A stretch of DNA of 64,000 nt from Bacteroides nordii WAL 11050 = JCM 12987 (GTDB lineage Bacteria > Bacteroidota > Bacteroidia > Bacteroidales > Bacteroidaceae): positions 1-64,000 of the forward strand of contig BAJA01000012.1 in the NCBI GenBank assembly GCA_000613465.1, written 5' to 3'. Shown here in pieces: positions 17,418 to 26,897 of this stretch. The notes beneath the pieces were generated by a model. It did no database searches, was not told the origin of the DNA, and saw only the letters and a list, made by a program, of their open reading frames with translations. The first letter of the stretch is position 1, and every line of letters starts with the position of its first letter. A program made the position numbers and the translations under genes.

Positions 17418-20065
17418 ATGAGTGACGAAATCAACGAGATAACGGAAGAACATTCAGACTATAAGCCGGCGGACTCCCACAATGAAAGCGTAAAACATCA
17501 ACTCACAGGTATGTACCAGAACTGGTTTCTGGACTATGCTTCGTATGTTATTCTGGAACGTGCCGTCCCCCATATCAATGATGGGCTGAAGCCTGTACAA
17601 CGCCGTATACTACACTCCATGAGGAGACTGGATGACGGACGTTACAACAAAGTGGCAAACATCGTGGGACATACCATGCAGTTTCACCCACACGGAGATG
17701 CTTCTATCGGAGATGCACTGGTACAGCTGGGACAAAAAGATTTGCTGGTTGACTGCCAGGGTAACTGGGGTAACATTCTCACCGGTGATGGTGCAGCTGC
17801 TCCACGTTATATTGAAGCCCGCCTCTCTAAATTCGCACTCGACGTAGTATTCAATCCGAAAACAACGGAATGGAAGTTGTCTTATGACGGACGAAATAAA
17901 GAACCCATAACTTTACCTGTTAAATTCCCGCTGTTACTGGCACAAGGAGTAGAGGGTATTGCTGTAGGACTCTCTTCTAAAATATTGCCACACAACTTCA
18001 ATGAATTATGTGATGCTTCTATCAGTTACCTGCACGGAGAAAATTTCAAACTTTATCCCGACTTCCAGACCGGAGGCTCTATAGACGTATCCAAGTATAA
18101 TGATGGCGAACGAGGCGGTTCTGTGAAGATACGTGCCAAAATCAATAAGGTTGATAATAAAACATTGGCGATCACGGAAATTCCTTATGGTAGAACTACC
18201 ACAACAGTGATTGATTCTATTCTGAAAGCCGTAGACAAAGGAAAAATCAAAGTGCGCAAGGTAGATGACAACACCTCTGCCAACGTAGAGATATTAGTAC
18301 ATCTGGCAGCAGGAACTTCATCAGACAAAACTATTGATGCGCTATATGCTTTTACCGATTGTGAAGTAAGCATATCCCCAACTGTTGTGTGATTGATGAT
18401 AACAAGCCGCACTTTCTGGCCATCAGTGATGTACTGAGAAAATCGGCGGACAACACGCTCGATCTTCTTCGTCAGGAGCTTGAAATACACAAAGGTGAAC
18501 TACAAGAAAGCCTTCACTTTGCTTCACTCGAAAAGATATTTATTGAAGAACGTATCTATAAAGACAAAGAGTTCGAACAGTCCAAAGATATGGATGCTGC
18601 GTGCGAACATATCGATAACCGGTTAACTCCTTTCTACCCGCAATTCATACGGGAAGTAACCAAGGAAGACATCCTGAAACTGATGGAAATCAAAATGGGA
18701 CGTATCCTGAAGTTCAACTCAGACAAAGCGGAAGAAAACATAGCCAAAATGAAATCGGAGATTGCCGAGATAGACAATCATCTGGCCAATATCGTGGAAT
18801 ACACAATCAGCTGGTACCAGATGTTGAAAGAAAAATATGGTAAGAATTTCCCTCGCCGTACGGAATTACGCAATTTCGATACCATCGAAGCAACCAAAGT
18901 GGTGGAAGCTAACGAAAAGTTATACATCAACCGCGAAGAAGGATTTATCGGCACAGCACTCAAGAAGGATGAATTCGTAGCCTGCTGTTCGGATATAGAC
19001 GATGTAATCATCTTCTACAGAGACGGTAAATATATGATTACTCCCGTAGCCGACAAAAAGTTCGTAGGTAAAAACGTGCTGTATGTCAATGTATTCAAGA
19101 AGAATGATAAACGAACGATCTACAATGTAACTTACCGTGACGGAAAAGAGGGAACAACCTACATAAAACGTTTTGCCGTAACCTCCATCGTACGGGATCG
19201 CGAATATGACGTAACACAGGGTACTCCCGAGTCACGAATCACATATTTCAGCGCAAATCCGAACGGAGAAGCCGAAATCATAAAAGTGACATTGAAACCG
19301 AATCCACGTGTACGCCGTATCATCTTCGAACGGGACTTCAGTGAGATTGGCATTAAGAGTCGCCAGGCACAGGGAGTTATTCTGACTCGTCTGCCGGTAC
19401 ACAAGATAGCCTTAAAGCAACGCGGAGGCTCTACGCTTGGGGGACGTAAAGTCTGGTTCGACCGGGATGTGTTACGCCTCAACTATGACGGACGAGGTGA
19501 ATATCTGGGAGAGTTCCAGAGCGACGACTCTATCCTGGTAGTTCTCAATACAGGCGAATTCTATACAACAAACTTCGACGTAAGCAACCATTACGAAAAC
19601 AATGTAAGCATCGTTGAGAAGTTTGATTCTAATAAAGTATGGACAGCTGTTTTATACGACGCTGATCAGCAGAACTATCCATATCTGAAACGTTTCTGTT
19701 TTGAAAGCACCTCCCGTAAGCAGAATTACCTGGGAGAAAACAAAGCCAATCAACTGATTCTGTTGACTGATGAATATTATCCACGTCTGGAAGTCATCTT
19801 TGGCGGTCATGACAGTTTCCGAGATCCGATGGTGATAGATGCCGATGAATTTATTGCCGTCAAAGGCTTTAAGGCAAAAGGTAAACGTATCACTACTTAT
19901 ACGGTAGAAACGATCAACGAACTGGAACCGACCCGCTTCCCTGAACCTCCCGCGCCCAAAGAAGAAGAGGAAACAGAGGAGGAAACAGAGATTCTCGATC
20001 CGGACCATGGCAAAAGTGAAGGAGATATTCTGGACGAGATGACAGGACAGATGAAGCTGTTTTGA
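17418..20065 (+). CDS. parC: DNA topoisomerase IV subunit A (ParC/GyrA family; frameshifted)
   Basis: When restored this is 882 residues. The N-terminal breakage-reunion domain has the catalytic tyrosine in APRYIEARLSKFA (Tyr131) and the quinolone-region segment HPHGDASIGDALVQLG. The coiled-coil tower and C-terminal DNA-wrapping region follow, and the tail is acidic. The frame breaks at about 18378: SISPTVV then stop. One added C in the C-run gives SISPNCCVIDDNKPHFLAI. Because this enzyme is essential, the break is almost certainly an error in the record. It decatenates daughter chromosomes with ParE, which is not in the window. Confidence 0.95.
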
Positions 20066-20185
20066 ATAATGGAAAATTGAAAGTTGAAAGTTGAAAACGA
20101 GGGCAACTGCATTATATCTTGTCATAAAACCGGTTCCCATTTTCAACTTTCCATTTTCAATTTTCAACTAAATAAAGGTTTGTCA
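20066..20185. repeat. intergenic GAAAATTGAAAGTTG / CAACTTTC repeats
   Basis: Tandem units of GAAAATTGAAAGTTGAAAG type directly after parC (20068-20097) face inverted units TTTTCAACTTTCCATTTTC at 20140-20170. Related AT-rich units recur at 5151, 5396, 21103-21140, 26788-26875 and 31267-31410. This looks like a dispersed intergenic hairpin family. Confidence 0.55.
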
Positions 20186-21049
20186 ATGAGGAAGAAGATA
20201 CTGTTAAAGATCGGTTTAACCGGATATTGTCTGCTGGCTTTCTGCCACGGACTGTATGCTCAGGTAGATTCGTTGCAAGCCAACCGATATGTGACCCGTG
20301 CCACTATGTACGGAATAGGTTATACCAATATATTCGACACCTATCTGTCACCACAGGAATATAAAGGTATCGACTTTCGTATTTCACGGGAAACAATGCG
20401 TATGACTAAATTGCTTAATGGAAAAGTATCCGTACAAAACTTTTTTCAGGCAAACATTGGATATACACATAACCGGGTAGATAATAATAATACCTTTGCC
20501 GGATTGGTGAATTGGAATTATGGATTGCATTACCAATTCCGCATCACAGAAAACTTTAAGCTGCTGGCGGGGGCTCTGGCAGACATTAACGGAGGATTTG
20601 TATACAATCTACGCAATACCAATAACCCGGCATCAGCACGGGCATTTCTCAATCTCGACGCTTCCGGAATGGCAATCTGGCATGCAAAAATAAAAAACTA
20701 TCCACTCACATTCCGTTATCAGGTCAATGTACCGGTAATAGGGGTTATGTTTTCACCTCACTACGGTCAATCTTATTACGAGATATTCACATTGGGAAAT
20801 TCCAGCGGAGTAGTACAATTTACTTCACTGCACAACCAACCTTCCATGAGACAAATGTTATCCATAGACTTCCCGATTCGCTATGCAAAGATGCGCTTCA
20901 GTTATGTAGCAGATCTGCAGCAATCGGATGTTAATGATATCCGGACACATACATATTCACACGTATTCATGGTAGGATTCGTAAAAGATCTGTATCTGAT
21001 CCGTAACAAAAACGGAACACCATTGCCGCCGGCAATAAGGGCGTATTAA
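20186..21049 (+). CDS. outer-membrane protein of the DUF3316 type
   Basis: This 287-residue protein has a signal peptide (MRKKILLKIGLTGYCLLAFC, cleaved near LYAQ) and a small beta-barrel-like sequence (TRATMYGIGYTNIFDTYLSP; NYGLHYQFRITENFKLLAGA; YSHVFMVGFVKDLYLI). I assign it to the DUF3316 family from memory of such Bacteroides proteins. I start at MRKKIL rather than at an upstream in-frame ATG in the repeat, because only this start gives a signal peptide. Function is unknown. It lies 92 bases before an S41 protease gene on the same strand. Confidence 0.6.
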   Translation: MRKKILLKIGLTGYCLLAFCHGLYAQVDSLQANRYVTRATMYGIGYTNIFDTYLSPQEYKGIDFRISRETMRMTKLLNGKVSVQNFFQANIGYTHNRVDNNNTFAGLVNWNYGLHYQFRITENFKLLAGALADINGGFVYNLRNTNNPASARAFLNLDASGMAIWHAKIKNYPLTFRYQVNVPVIGVMFSPHYGQSYYEIFTLGNSSGVVQFTSLHNQPSMRQMLSIDFPIRYAKMRFSYVADLQQSDVNDIRTHTYSHVFMVGFVKDLYLIRNKNGTPLPPAIRAY

Positions 21050-21141
21050 AGGGAGAAGGAAGAATGGAGAAGGGAGAAGTACTATGCAGGGTGATGGCGT
21101 GGACAATTGTAAATTGTAAATAGTAAATTGTAAATGGAAAG

Positions 21142-22146
21142 ATGAGAAACCGGATGATCAGTTGGCTATTATTTCTTACTTGCCTGAGTGGGTTGACCGC
21201 CTGCATTAGGGAGGAAGAGTATACCAATGATCCGATAGGAAACTTTGACCAACTCTGGAAAATCATCGACGAGCGATATTGCTTTCTGGACTATAAAGGT
21301 ATTGACTGGAAAAAGATCGGAGAAAGGAAACGTAAATTTATTGAGCCGGAAATGGATGACCGGGATCTCTTTCAGGTACTCAGCGATATGTTGTACGAAC
21401 TTCAGGACGGACATGTCAACTTAACCTCTACTGACAATCAAACCCACTTTGACTTCTGGCTTGACTCACCACGTAATTTTAGTGAAGCAACGATAGAAAG
21501 CAATTATTATCTGGGGCAAAACTATCAACAGACAGCCGGCTTCAAATATAAAATACTAAACGATGAAGTTGGCTATATCTATTATGAGAAGTTTTCCGAA
21601 GGCATTGATAATAATGATTTAGACAGGGTTTTCTCCTATTTTTCTAACTGTAAAGGACTCATTATTGATGTTCGGCAAAACTCCGGAGGGAATGCAACAA
21701 ACTCAGCTAAAATAGCTTCGAGATTCACAGAAAAGAAAATACTAACAGGGTATATCTGTCATAAGACAGGTCCGGGACACAATGACTTTTCAGAACCATA
21801 CGCCATCTACCTGGAACCTGCCAAAGGTATTCGCTGGCAAAAGAAAGTAGCCGTACTTACCAATCGGCATTCATACAGCGCTACCAACGATTTTGTCAAT
21901 CATATGAGATGCCTTCCTAATGTTACAATCGTAGGTGATAAAACCGGAGGAGGATCAGGAATGCCTTTTTCATCCGAACTTCCTAATGGCTGGACAATCC
22001 GTTTTTCTGCCAGCCCGCACTTTGACAAAAACATGAACCATATTGAGTGGGGAATTGATCCGGATGTAAAAGTGGATATAAACTATAAAGATGAGGTTAA
22101 TGGGTTTGATACAATTATAGAAGAAGCACGGAAATTACTTAAATAA
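21142..22146 (+). CDS. S41-family (tail-specific-type) serine protease lipoprotein
   Basis: This 334-residue protein has a lipoprotein signal (LLFLTCLSGLTACIRE). The S41 catalytic domain contains LIIDVRQNSGGNATNSAKIA, the catalytic-serine segment TNRHSYSATNDFVNH and the lysine region GDKTGGGSGMPFSSELP. No PDZ domain is recognisable, so it belongs to the small C-terminal-processing-like group found in Bacteroidetes lipoproteins. It is predicted to sit at the cell envelope and cleave peptides of unknown identity. Confidence 0.85.
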   Translation: MRNRMISWLLFLTCLSGLTACIREEEYTNDPIGNFDQLWKIIDERYCFLDYKGIDWKKIGERKRKFIEPEMDDRDLFQVLSDMLYELQDGHVNLTSTDNQTHFDFWLDSPRNFSEATIESNYYLGQNYQQTAGFKYKILNDEVGYIYYEKFSEGIDNNDLDRVFSYFSNCKGLIIDVRQNSGGNATNSAKIASRFTEKKILTGYICHKTGPGHNDFSEPYAIYLEPAKGIRWQKKVAVLTNRHSYSATNDFVNHMRCLPNVTIVGDKTGGGSGMPFSSELPNGWTIRFSASPHFDKNMNHIEWGIDPDVKVDINYKDEVNGFDTIIEEARKLLK

Positions 22147-22166
22147 ACACTTTTATTCGTCTTTCG

Positions 22167-22197
22167 TTTGGCAAAACAAAAAATATATCTATCTTTG
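22167..22197 (+). promoter_or_regulatory. promoter of tRNA-Leu
   Basis: The -33 TTTG (22167-22170) and -7 TATCTTTG (22190-22197) are separated by 19 bases. This is a textbook Bacteroides promoter, about 33 bases before the tRNA. Confidence 0.75.
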
Positions 22198-22229
22198 CAC
22201 CGCTAAAGAAAAAATTAGTCACGGATTTT

Positions 22230-22311
22230 GCGGCTGTGGCGTAATTGGTAGCCGCGCCAGACTTAGGATCTGGTGTCTCGCGACGTGGGGGTTCGAGTCC
22301 CTTCAGCCGCA
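22230..22311 (+). tRNA. tRNA-Leu (anticodon UAG)
   Basis: The acceptor arms GCGGCTG and CAGCCGC pair exactly. The anticodon arm CCAGA-CTTAGGA-TCTGG gives TAG at positions 34-36. A long variable arm, typical of class II tRNA-Leu, and the T arm GGGTTCGAGTCCC follow, with discriminator A. CCA is not encoded. Confidence 0.97.
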
Positions 22312-22319
22312 CAAACACT

Positions 22320-22354
22320 AAAAAGCCTTCAAGAACTACTCTTGAAGGCTTTTT
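22320..22354 (+). terminator. terminator after tRNA-Leu
   Basis: The perfect hairpin arms AAAAAGCCTTCAAGA and TCTTGAAGGCTTTTT have a 5-base loop and end in a T-run. Confidence 0.9.
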
Positions 22355-22375
22355 CATTTAACTAAAGGAATTAGA

Positions 22376-23313
22376 ATGAAGAAACATACTCTTTGTTGCA
22401 TCGGACATATCACCTTAGATAAGGTAGTAACACCTCAATCCACCGTATACATGCCGGGAGGAACTGCTTATTATTGTTCATATGCTATCCGCCACCTGAA
22501 CGATGTTGATTATAAATTGGTTACTGCAGTAGGAGACAGTGAGCTGAATGTTATAGACAAAATGCGTGACGCCGGTATTGATGTAACCGCTCTTCCCAGC
22601 AAATATTCTGTTTACTTTGAAAACATATATGGCGAGAATCAGGATGAACGCACGCAAAGAGTACTCGCCAAAGCAGATCCGTTTACCGTACAACAGCTTG
22701 AGAATATCGAAGCGGATATTTTTCATCTGGGCTCTTTGTTGGCCGATGATTTTTCGGTAGATGTTATCAAACATCTTGCCGGTAAAGGGCTGGTTGCTAT
22801 TGACTCTCAAGGATACCTGCGTGAGGTACGCGATACACACGTCTATCCGGTGGATTGGGCCAATAAAAGGGAAGCACTGAAATACGTACATTTCCTGAAA
22901 GTGAATGAACACGAAATGGAAGTATTAACCGGATATGACAATGTAACAGAAGCGGCCCATAGGCTCCACGAATGGGGAGTGAAAGAGGTACTGCTCACAT
23001 TTGGTAGCATGGCTCAGTCATCTTTGACGGAAAAACCTTTTATCAGATTCCGGCATACGAGCCGGATGTAGTGACAGATGCCACAGGATGTGGCGATACA
23101 TATACAATTGGTTACCTGTACCAGCGGGCTGCAGGAGCAAGTATCGAAGAAGCCGGACGCTTTGCAGCAGCAATGTCTACACTGAAAATAGAAAAATCCG
23201 GTCCATTCCTCGGAAATAAAGAAAATGTATTGCAATGTATGAAACATGCAAAAGAAGTGCTCCCTTTGTGCTTCCCGCACGGGGAGGTACGCCAGGCGGT
23301 GGTTACTATTTGA
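22376..23313 (+). CDS. PfkB-family sugar or nucleoside kinase (frameshifted)
   Basis: When restored this is 312 residues with a ribokinase-like fold. It begins CCIGHITLDKVVTPQ, has the glycine pair MPGGTAYYCSYAI and ends with the catalytic motif DATGCGDTYTIGYLYQ, where the Asp of GCGD is the base. The frame is broken at about 23009: TFGSMAQSSL is out of frame, and one added C gives TFGSHGSVIFDGKTFYQIPA. It would phosphorylate a sugar or nucleoside; the substrate cannot be read from sequence. It lies 22 bases after the tRNA terminator. Confidence 0.88.
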
Positions 23314-23331
23314 ACGGATTTGAGTGTGTTT

Positions 23332-23519
23332 CACCACAGAGTAACACGGAGGTCCACAGAGTTTAAATCTTTGATGAAACGTGGATTAACGCAGATTTTC
23401 ACAAAGGGAAACAAATAGATGATAAAGAAATACAGTCTTTTAATCTGCGTTCATTTGTGTTAATCCGCGTTTCAATCAGAGAAATACTACTCTGTGGAAC
23501 TCTGTGTTACTCTGTGGTG
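23332..23519. repeat. nested inverted repeat (CACAGAGT and GCAGATTT units)
   Basis: The outer arms at 23332-23362 and 23489-23519 pair imperfectly (CACCACAGAGTAACAC with GTGTTACTCTGTGGTG). The inner arms at 23375-23402 and 23441-23474 share AACGCAGATT/AATCTGCGTT. The outer element recurs at 52027-52116 and the inner one at 5206-5306. The 417-base gap 23314-23730 holds no gene; apart from this element it must contain the promoter of the SusC-like gene. Confidence 0.7.
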
Positions 23520-23730
23520 AGTTTTGCTCATTCCGATCAGATTCGAGCCATCTTACTTTCCCCACGTCTTCCTCTTTCCCACTGTTAAAAATCACGATTA
23601 ACACTCTTATCCTAATCTTTTTTACTACTTGTTTGTTCACTTTAATATTTTCGTCGCCACTTCATGTGACAATTAGACTTAAGAGAGTATTCTAATAAAG
23701 TAGTTCATGTAAATAGTAAAATTTAACGCA

Positions 23731-26700
23731 ATGAGACCTAAACCTTTACAACATCTTCCCGAAGAGAAGAGAACCTCCTGGCTAAGGAATATCCTTGCCA
23801 TAGCCTGCCTGTTACTGACCTCGTCATCTTTGTTTTCTCAAACAAAAACAGTGACGGGTACAGTAACCGACGCGCTGAACGAACCCCTGATCGGGGTATC
23901 AGTATTGATACAAGGTACCTCCTCCGGAACAGTCACTGACCTGGATGGAAACTATTCTATCTCAGTCACTCCGGACAATGTACTTGAATTTTCATATGTA
24001 GGTATGCAGAAACAAATTATCCCTGTAGGGCTGCAAACTGTGATTAATGTCGTGATGAAAGACGACTCACAGATGCTGGGTGAAACCGTAGTCATAGGAT
24101 ACGGTAGCGCTAAAAAACGCGACCTTACCGGTTCTATCACCAATATAAAAGGTGAAGAAATTGCTAACAAGCCTGCTACCAACCCACTGTCTTCTCTGCA
24201 AGGAAAGATTGCCGGTGTACAGATTATCAATAACGGACGTGCCGGTGATGATCCTGAAATACGTATCCGCGGAACAAATTCTATCAACGGCTACAAACCT
24301 TTGTATATCGTAGACGGACTCTTCAACGATAATATCAACTTCCTTAATCCGGAAGATATTGAATCAATGGAAGTATTGAAAGACCCATCTTCATTAGCCA
24401 TATTCGGTGTGCGCGGTGCGAACGGCGTAATCATTATCACCACTAAAAAGGCAAAAGAAGGACAAACCAGAGTGAATATCAATACATCTTTTGGTTGGAA
24501 ATCAGTTGTGGACAAAATAGTAATGACCAATGCCGACCAGTTTAAAGAATTATACAATGAACAGCTGACCAATGAAGAGACTGCTCTTTTTGACTTCAGC
24601 AACTGGAATGCTAATACAGACTGGCAAGACGAAATCTTCCAGAACGGATTCATTACCAATAACAATATCAGCATTACAGGTGCTTCCGAGAAACATAGTT
24701 TCTATTTAGGCGTAGGTTATTCTCACGAACAGGGCAATATCAAACATGAGAAGTTCAGTAAAGTGACCATCAATGCAAGTAACGAGTACAAGCTGACAGA
24801 CTTTTTCAAGATTGGCTTCCAACTGAACGGCGCACGTATCTTACCCGCTGATGCCAAACAGGTATTGGGTGCTATCCGTACCACACCGGTTGCCCCTGTA
24901 TACAATACAGAGTATGGCCTTTACACTGCTTTGCCGGAATTTCAGAAAGCACAGATGAACAACCCGATGGTGGATGTAGATCTGAAAGCCAATACTACCA
25001 AAGCTGAAAACTACCGTGCTTCGGGCAGTATATATGGTGAAATTGATTTCCTGAAACATTTCACAGCCCGTGCCACATTCTCTATGGATTATGCTTCGGA
25101 CAACGGACGAACTTATACACCAATTATCAAAGTATATGACCCTACCGTGCAGGGTAATGTTTCAACTTTAGGAACAGGAAAGACAGAGGTAAGCCAGTTC
25201 AAACAGAACGAAACAAAAGTACAAAGCGATTACGTACTGACGTATACCAATAGTTTCGCTGACGGTGCACACAACCTGACAGCCACTGCCGGTTTTACCA
25301 CCTATTACAATTCATTGAGCAGACTGGATGGTGCCCGCAAACAGGGAGTGGGACTCGTTATCCCCGACGATCCGGACAAATGGTTTGTCAGTATCGGAGA
25401 TGCAGCCACTGCCACCAACGGCAGTACGCAATGGGAACGAACAACCGTATCCATGCTGGCACGTGTCATTTACAATTACAAAGGGAAATACCTGTTCAAC
25501 GGTTCGTTCCGTCGGGATGGCTCCTCCGCCTTTTCATATACAGGCAACCAATGGCAGAATTTCTACTCGGTAGGTGCAGGCTGGTTGATGAGCGAAGAAA
25601 AGTTTATGAAAGATATCAGTTGGCTGGACATGCTGAAACTGAAGGGTTCATGGGGTACATTGGGTAATCAGAATCTGAGTACCGCCTATCCGGCCGAACC
25701 GCTACTGAAAAATGCATATTCGGCTATATTCGGTAAACCGTCCATCATCTATCCGGGATACCAACTGGCATATTTGCCTAACCCCAATCTCCGTTGGGAA
25801 AAGGTGGAAGCCTGGGAAGTGGGATTCGAAACGAATATGCTCCGCAACCGGTTACACCTGGAAGGAGTATTCTATAAAAAGAATACGAAAGATTTGCTTG
25901 CAGAAGTTCCGGGTATCTCCGGTACGATCCCGGGCATCGGTAATCTGGGAGAAATCAGAAACAGTGGCGTGGAACTGGCAGCAACCTGGCGTGATCAGAT
26001 CGGAGATTGGGGATATTCAGTAAGTGCAAACCTGACTACGATCAGCAACAAAGTGAAAAGTCTGGTACAGGAAGGATATTCTATCATCGCCGGAGATAAG
26101 AGCCAAAGCTATACAATGGCGGGCTATCCGATAGGTTACTTCTACGGTTACAAGGTAGATGGCGTGTACCAGTCACCGGAGGATATAGCCTCCTCTCCTA
26201 CCAATACCTTGGCCACCGTAACTCCGGGTGATTTGAAGTTCAAGGATGTGAACGGTGATGGCAAGATTACCCCGGAAGACCGTACCATGATTGGCGATCC
26301 GACGCCGGACGTCACCTACGGTATTTCTTTAGGAGTATCTTACAAGAACTGGGACCTCAGTGTCGAAATGATGGGACAAGGTGGCAATCAGATATACCGT
26401 ACCTGGGATAACTATACCTTTGCTCAATTCAACTATATGGCCCAGCGACTCGACCGTTGGCATGGAGAAGGCACATCAAACAGCCAGCCATTGCTGAATA
26501 CGAAGCATTCCATTAACCGCGAGAACTCGGAATACTACGTCGAAAGCGGACGCTTCTTCCGTATCCGTAACCTGCAACTGGCGTATACTTTTGATAAAGC
26601 GTTAATTGCCAAAGCACGCATGCAGGCGCTGAAGGTATACTTCAATGTTCAGAACCTGAAAACATGGAAGCATAATACCGGGTACACACCGGAATTAGGC

Positions 26701-26784
26701 GGTTCCGCCATTGCTTTCGGAGTAGATAACGGTAGTTATCCTGTGCCCGCCGTTTACACCTTCGGCATCAACTTAACCTTTTGA
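23731..26784 (+). CDS. SusC-like TonB-linked outer-membrane transporter
   Basis: This 1017-residue protein has an N-terminal signal region (SWLRNILAIACLLLTSSSLF). A carboxypeptidase-regulatory-like domain covers about residues 40-120 (TVTGTVTDALNEPLIGVSVL). A plug domain has the SusC/RagA signature (GYGSAKKRDLTGSI; IRGTNSINGYKPLYIVDGLF). The barrel ends VYTFGINLTF. It is paired with the SusD-like gene at 26898 and the glycosidases after it, and would import oligosaccharides in complex with the SusD-like lipoprotein. No ECF-sigma or anti-sigma gene is nearby. An unusually long N-terminus precedes the signal core, and translation may start further in. Confidence 0.94.
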   Translation: MRPKPLQHLPEEKRTSWLRNILAIACLLLTSSSLFSQTKTVTGTVTDALNEPLIGVSVLIQGTSSGTVTDLDGNYSISVTPDNVLEFSYVGMQKQIIPVGLQTVINVVMKDDSQMLGETVVIGYGSAKKRDLTGSITNIKGEEIANKPATNPLSSLQGKIAGVQIINNGRAGDDPEIRIRGTNSINGYKPLYIVDGLFNDNINFLNPEDIESMEVLKDPSSLAIFGVRGANGVIIITTKKAKEGQTRVNINTSFGWKSVVDKIVMTNADQFKELYNEQLTNEETALFDFSNWNANTDWQDEIFQNGFITNNNISITGASEKHSFYLGVGYSHEQGNIKHEKFSKVTINASNEYKLTDFFKIGFQLNGARILPADAKQVLGAIRTTPVAPVYNTEYGLYTALPEFQKAQMNNPMVDVDLKANTTKAENYRASGSIYGEIDFLKHFTARATFSMDYASDNGRTYTPIIKVYDPTVQGNVSTLGTGKTEVSQFKQNETKVQSDYVLTYTNSFADGAHNLTATAGFTTYYNSLSRLDGARKQGVGLVIPDDPDKWFVSIGDAATATNGSTQWERTTVSMLARVIYNYKGKYLFNGSFRRDGSSAFSYTGNQWQNFYSVGAGWLMSEEKFMKDISWLDMLKLKGSWGTLGNQNLSTAYPAEPLLKNAYSAIFGKPSIIYPGYQLAYLPNPNLRWEKVEAWEVGFETNMLRNRLHLEGVFYKKNTKDLLAEVPGISGTIPGIGNLGEIRNSGVELAATWRDQIGDWGYSVSANLTTISNKVKSLVQEGYSIIAGDKSQSYTMAGYPIGYFYGYKVDGVYQSPEDIASSPTNTLATVTPGDLKFKDVNGDGKITPEDRTMIGDPTPDVTYGISLGVSYKNWDLSVEMMGQGGNQIYRTWDNYTFAQFNYMAQRLDRWHGEGTSNSQPLLNTKHSINRENSEYYVESGRFFRIRNLQLAYTFDKALIAKARMQALKVYFNVQNLKTWKHNTGYTPELGGSAIAFGVDNGSYPVPAVYTFGINLTF

Positions 26785-26785
26785 G

Positions 26786-26876
26786 AATGGAAAATTGAAA
26801 GTTGAAAGTTGAAAGTGAGCTGCGCTATCAGGCTGCATAGCAACTGTCAATTGTCAACTGTCAATTGTCAATTAAA
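26786..26876. repeat. intergenic TTGAAAGTTG / CAATTGTCAACTG repeats
   Basis: GAAAATTGAAAGTTGAAAG units directly follow the SusC-like stop. CAACTGTCAATTGTCAACTG units follow at 26839-26871. They are of the same family as at 31267-31410 and 20066-20185. Confidence 0.55.
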
Positions 26877-26897
26877 TAATAATCAAAGAAAGCAATT

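Noticed and set aside
18370-18395. Programmed frameshifting in parC and the other split genes
   Set aside because: No slippery sequence plus stimulatory element is shared, the sites fall at unrelated places in proteins never known to frameshift, and each is repaired by one base. An error in the record is simpler.
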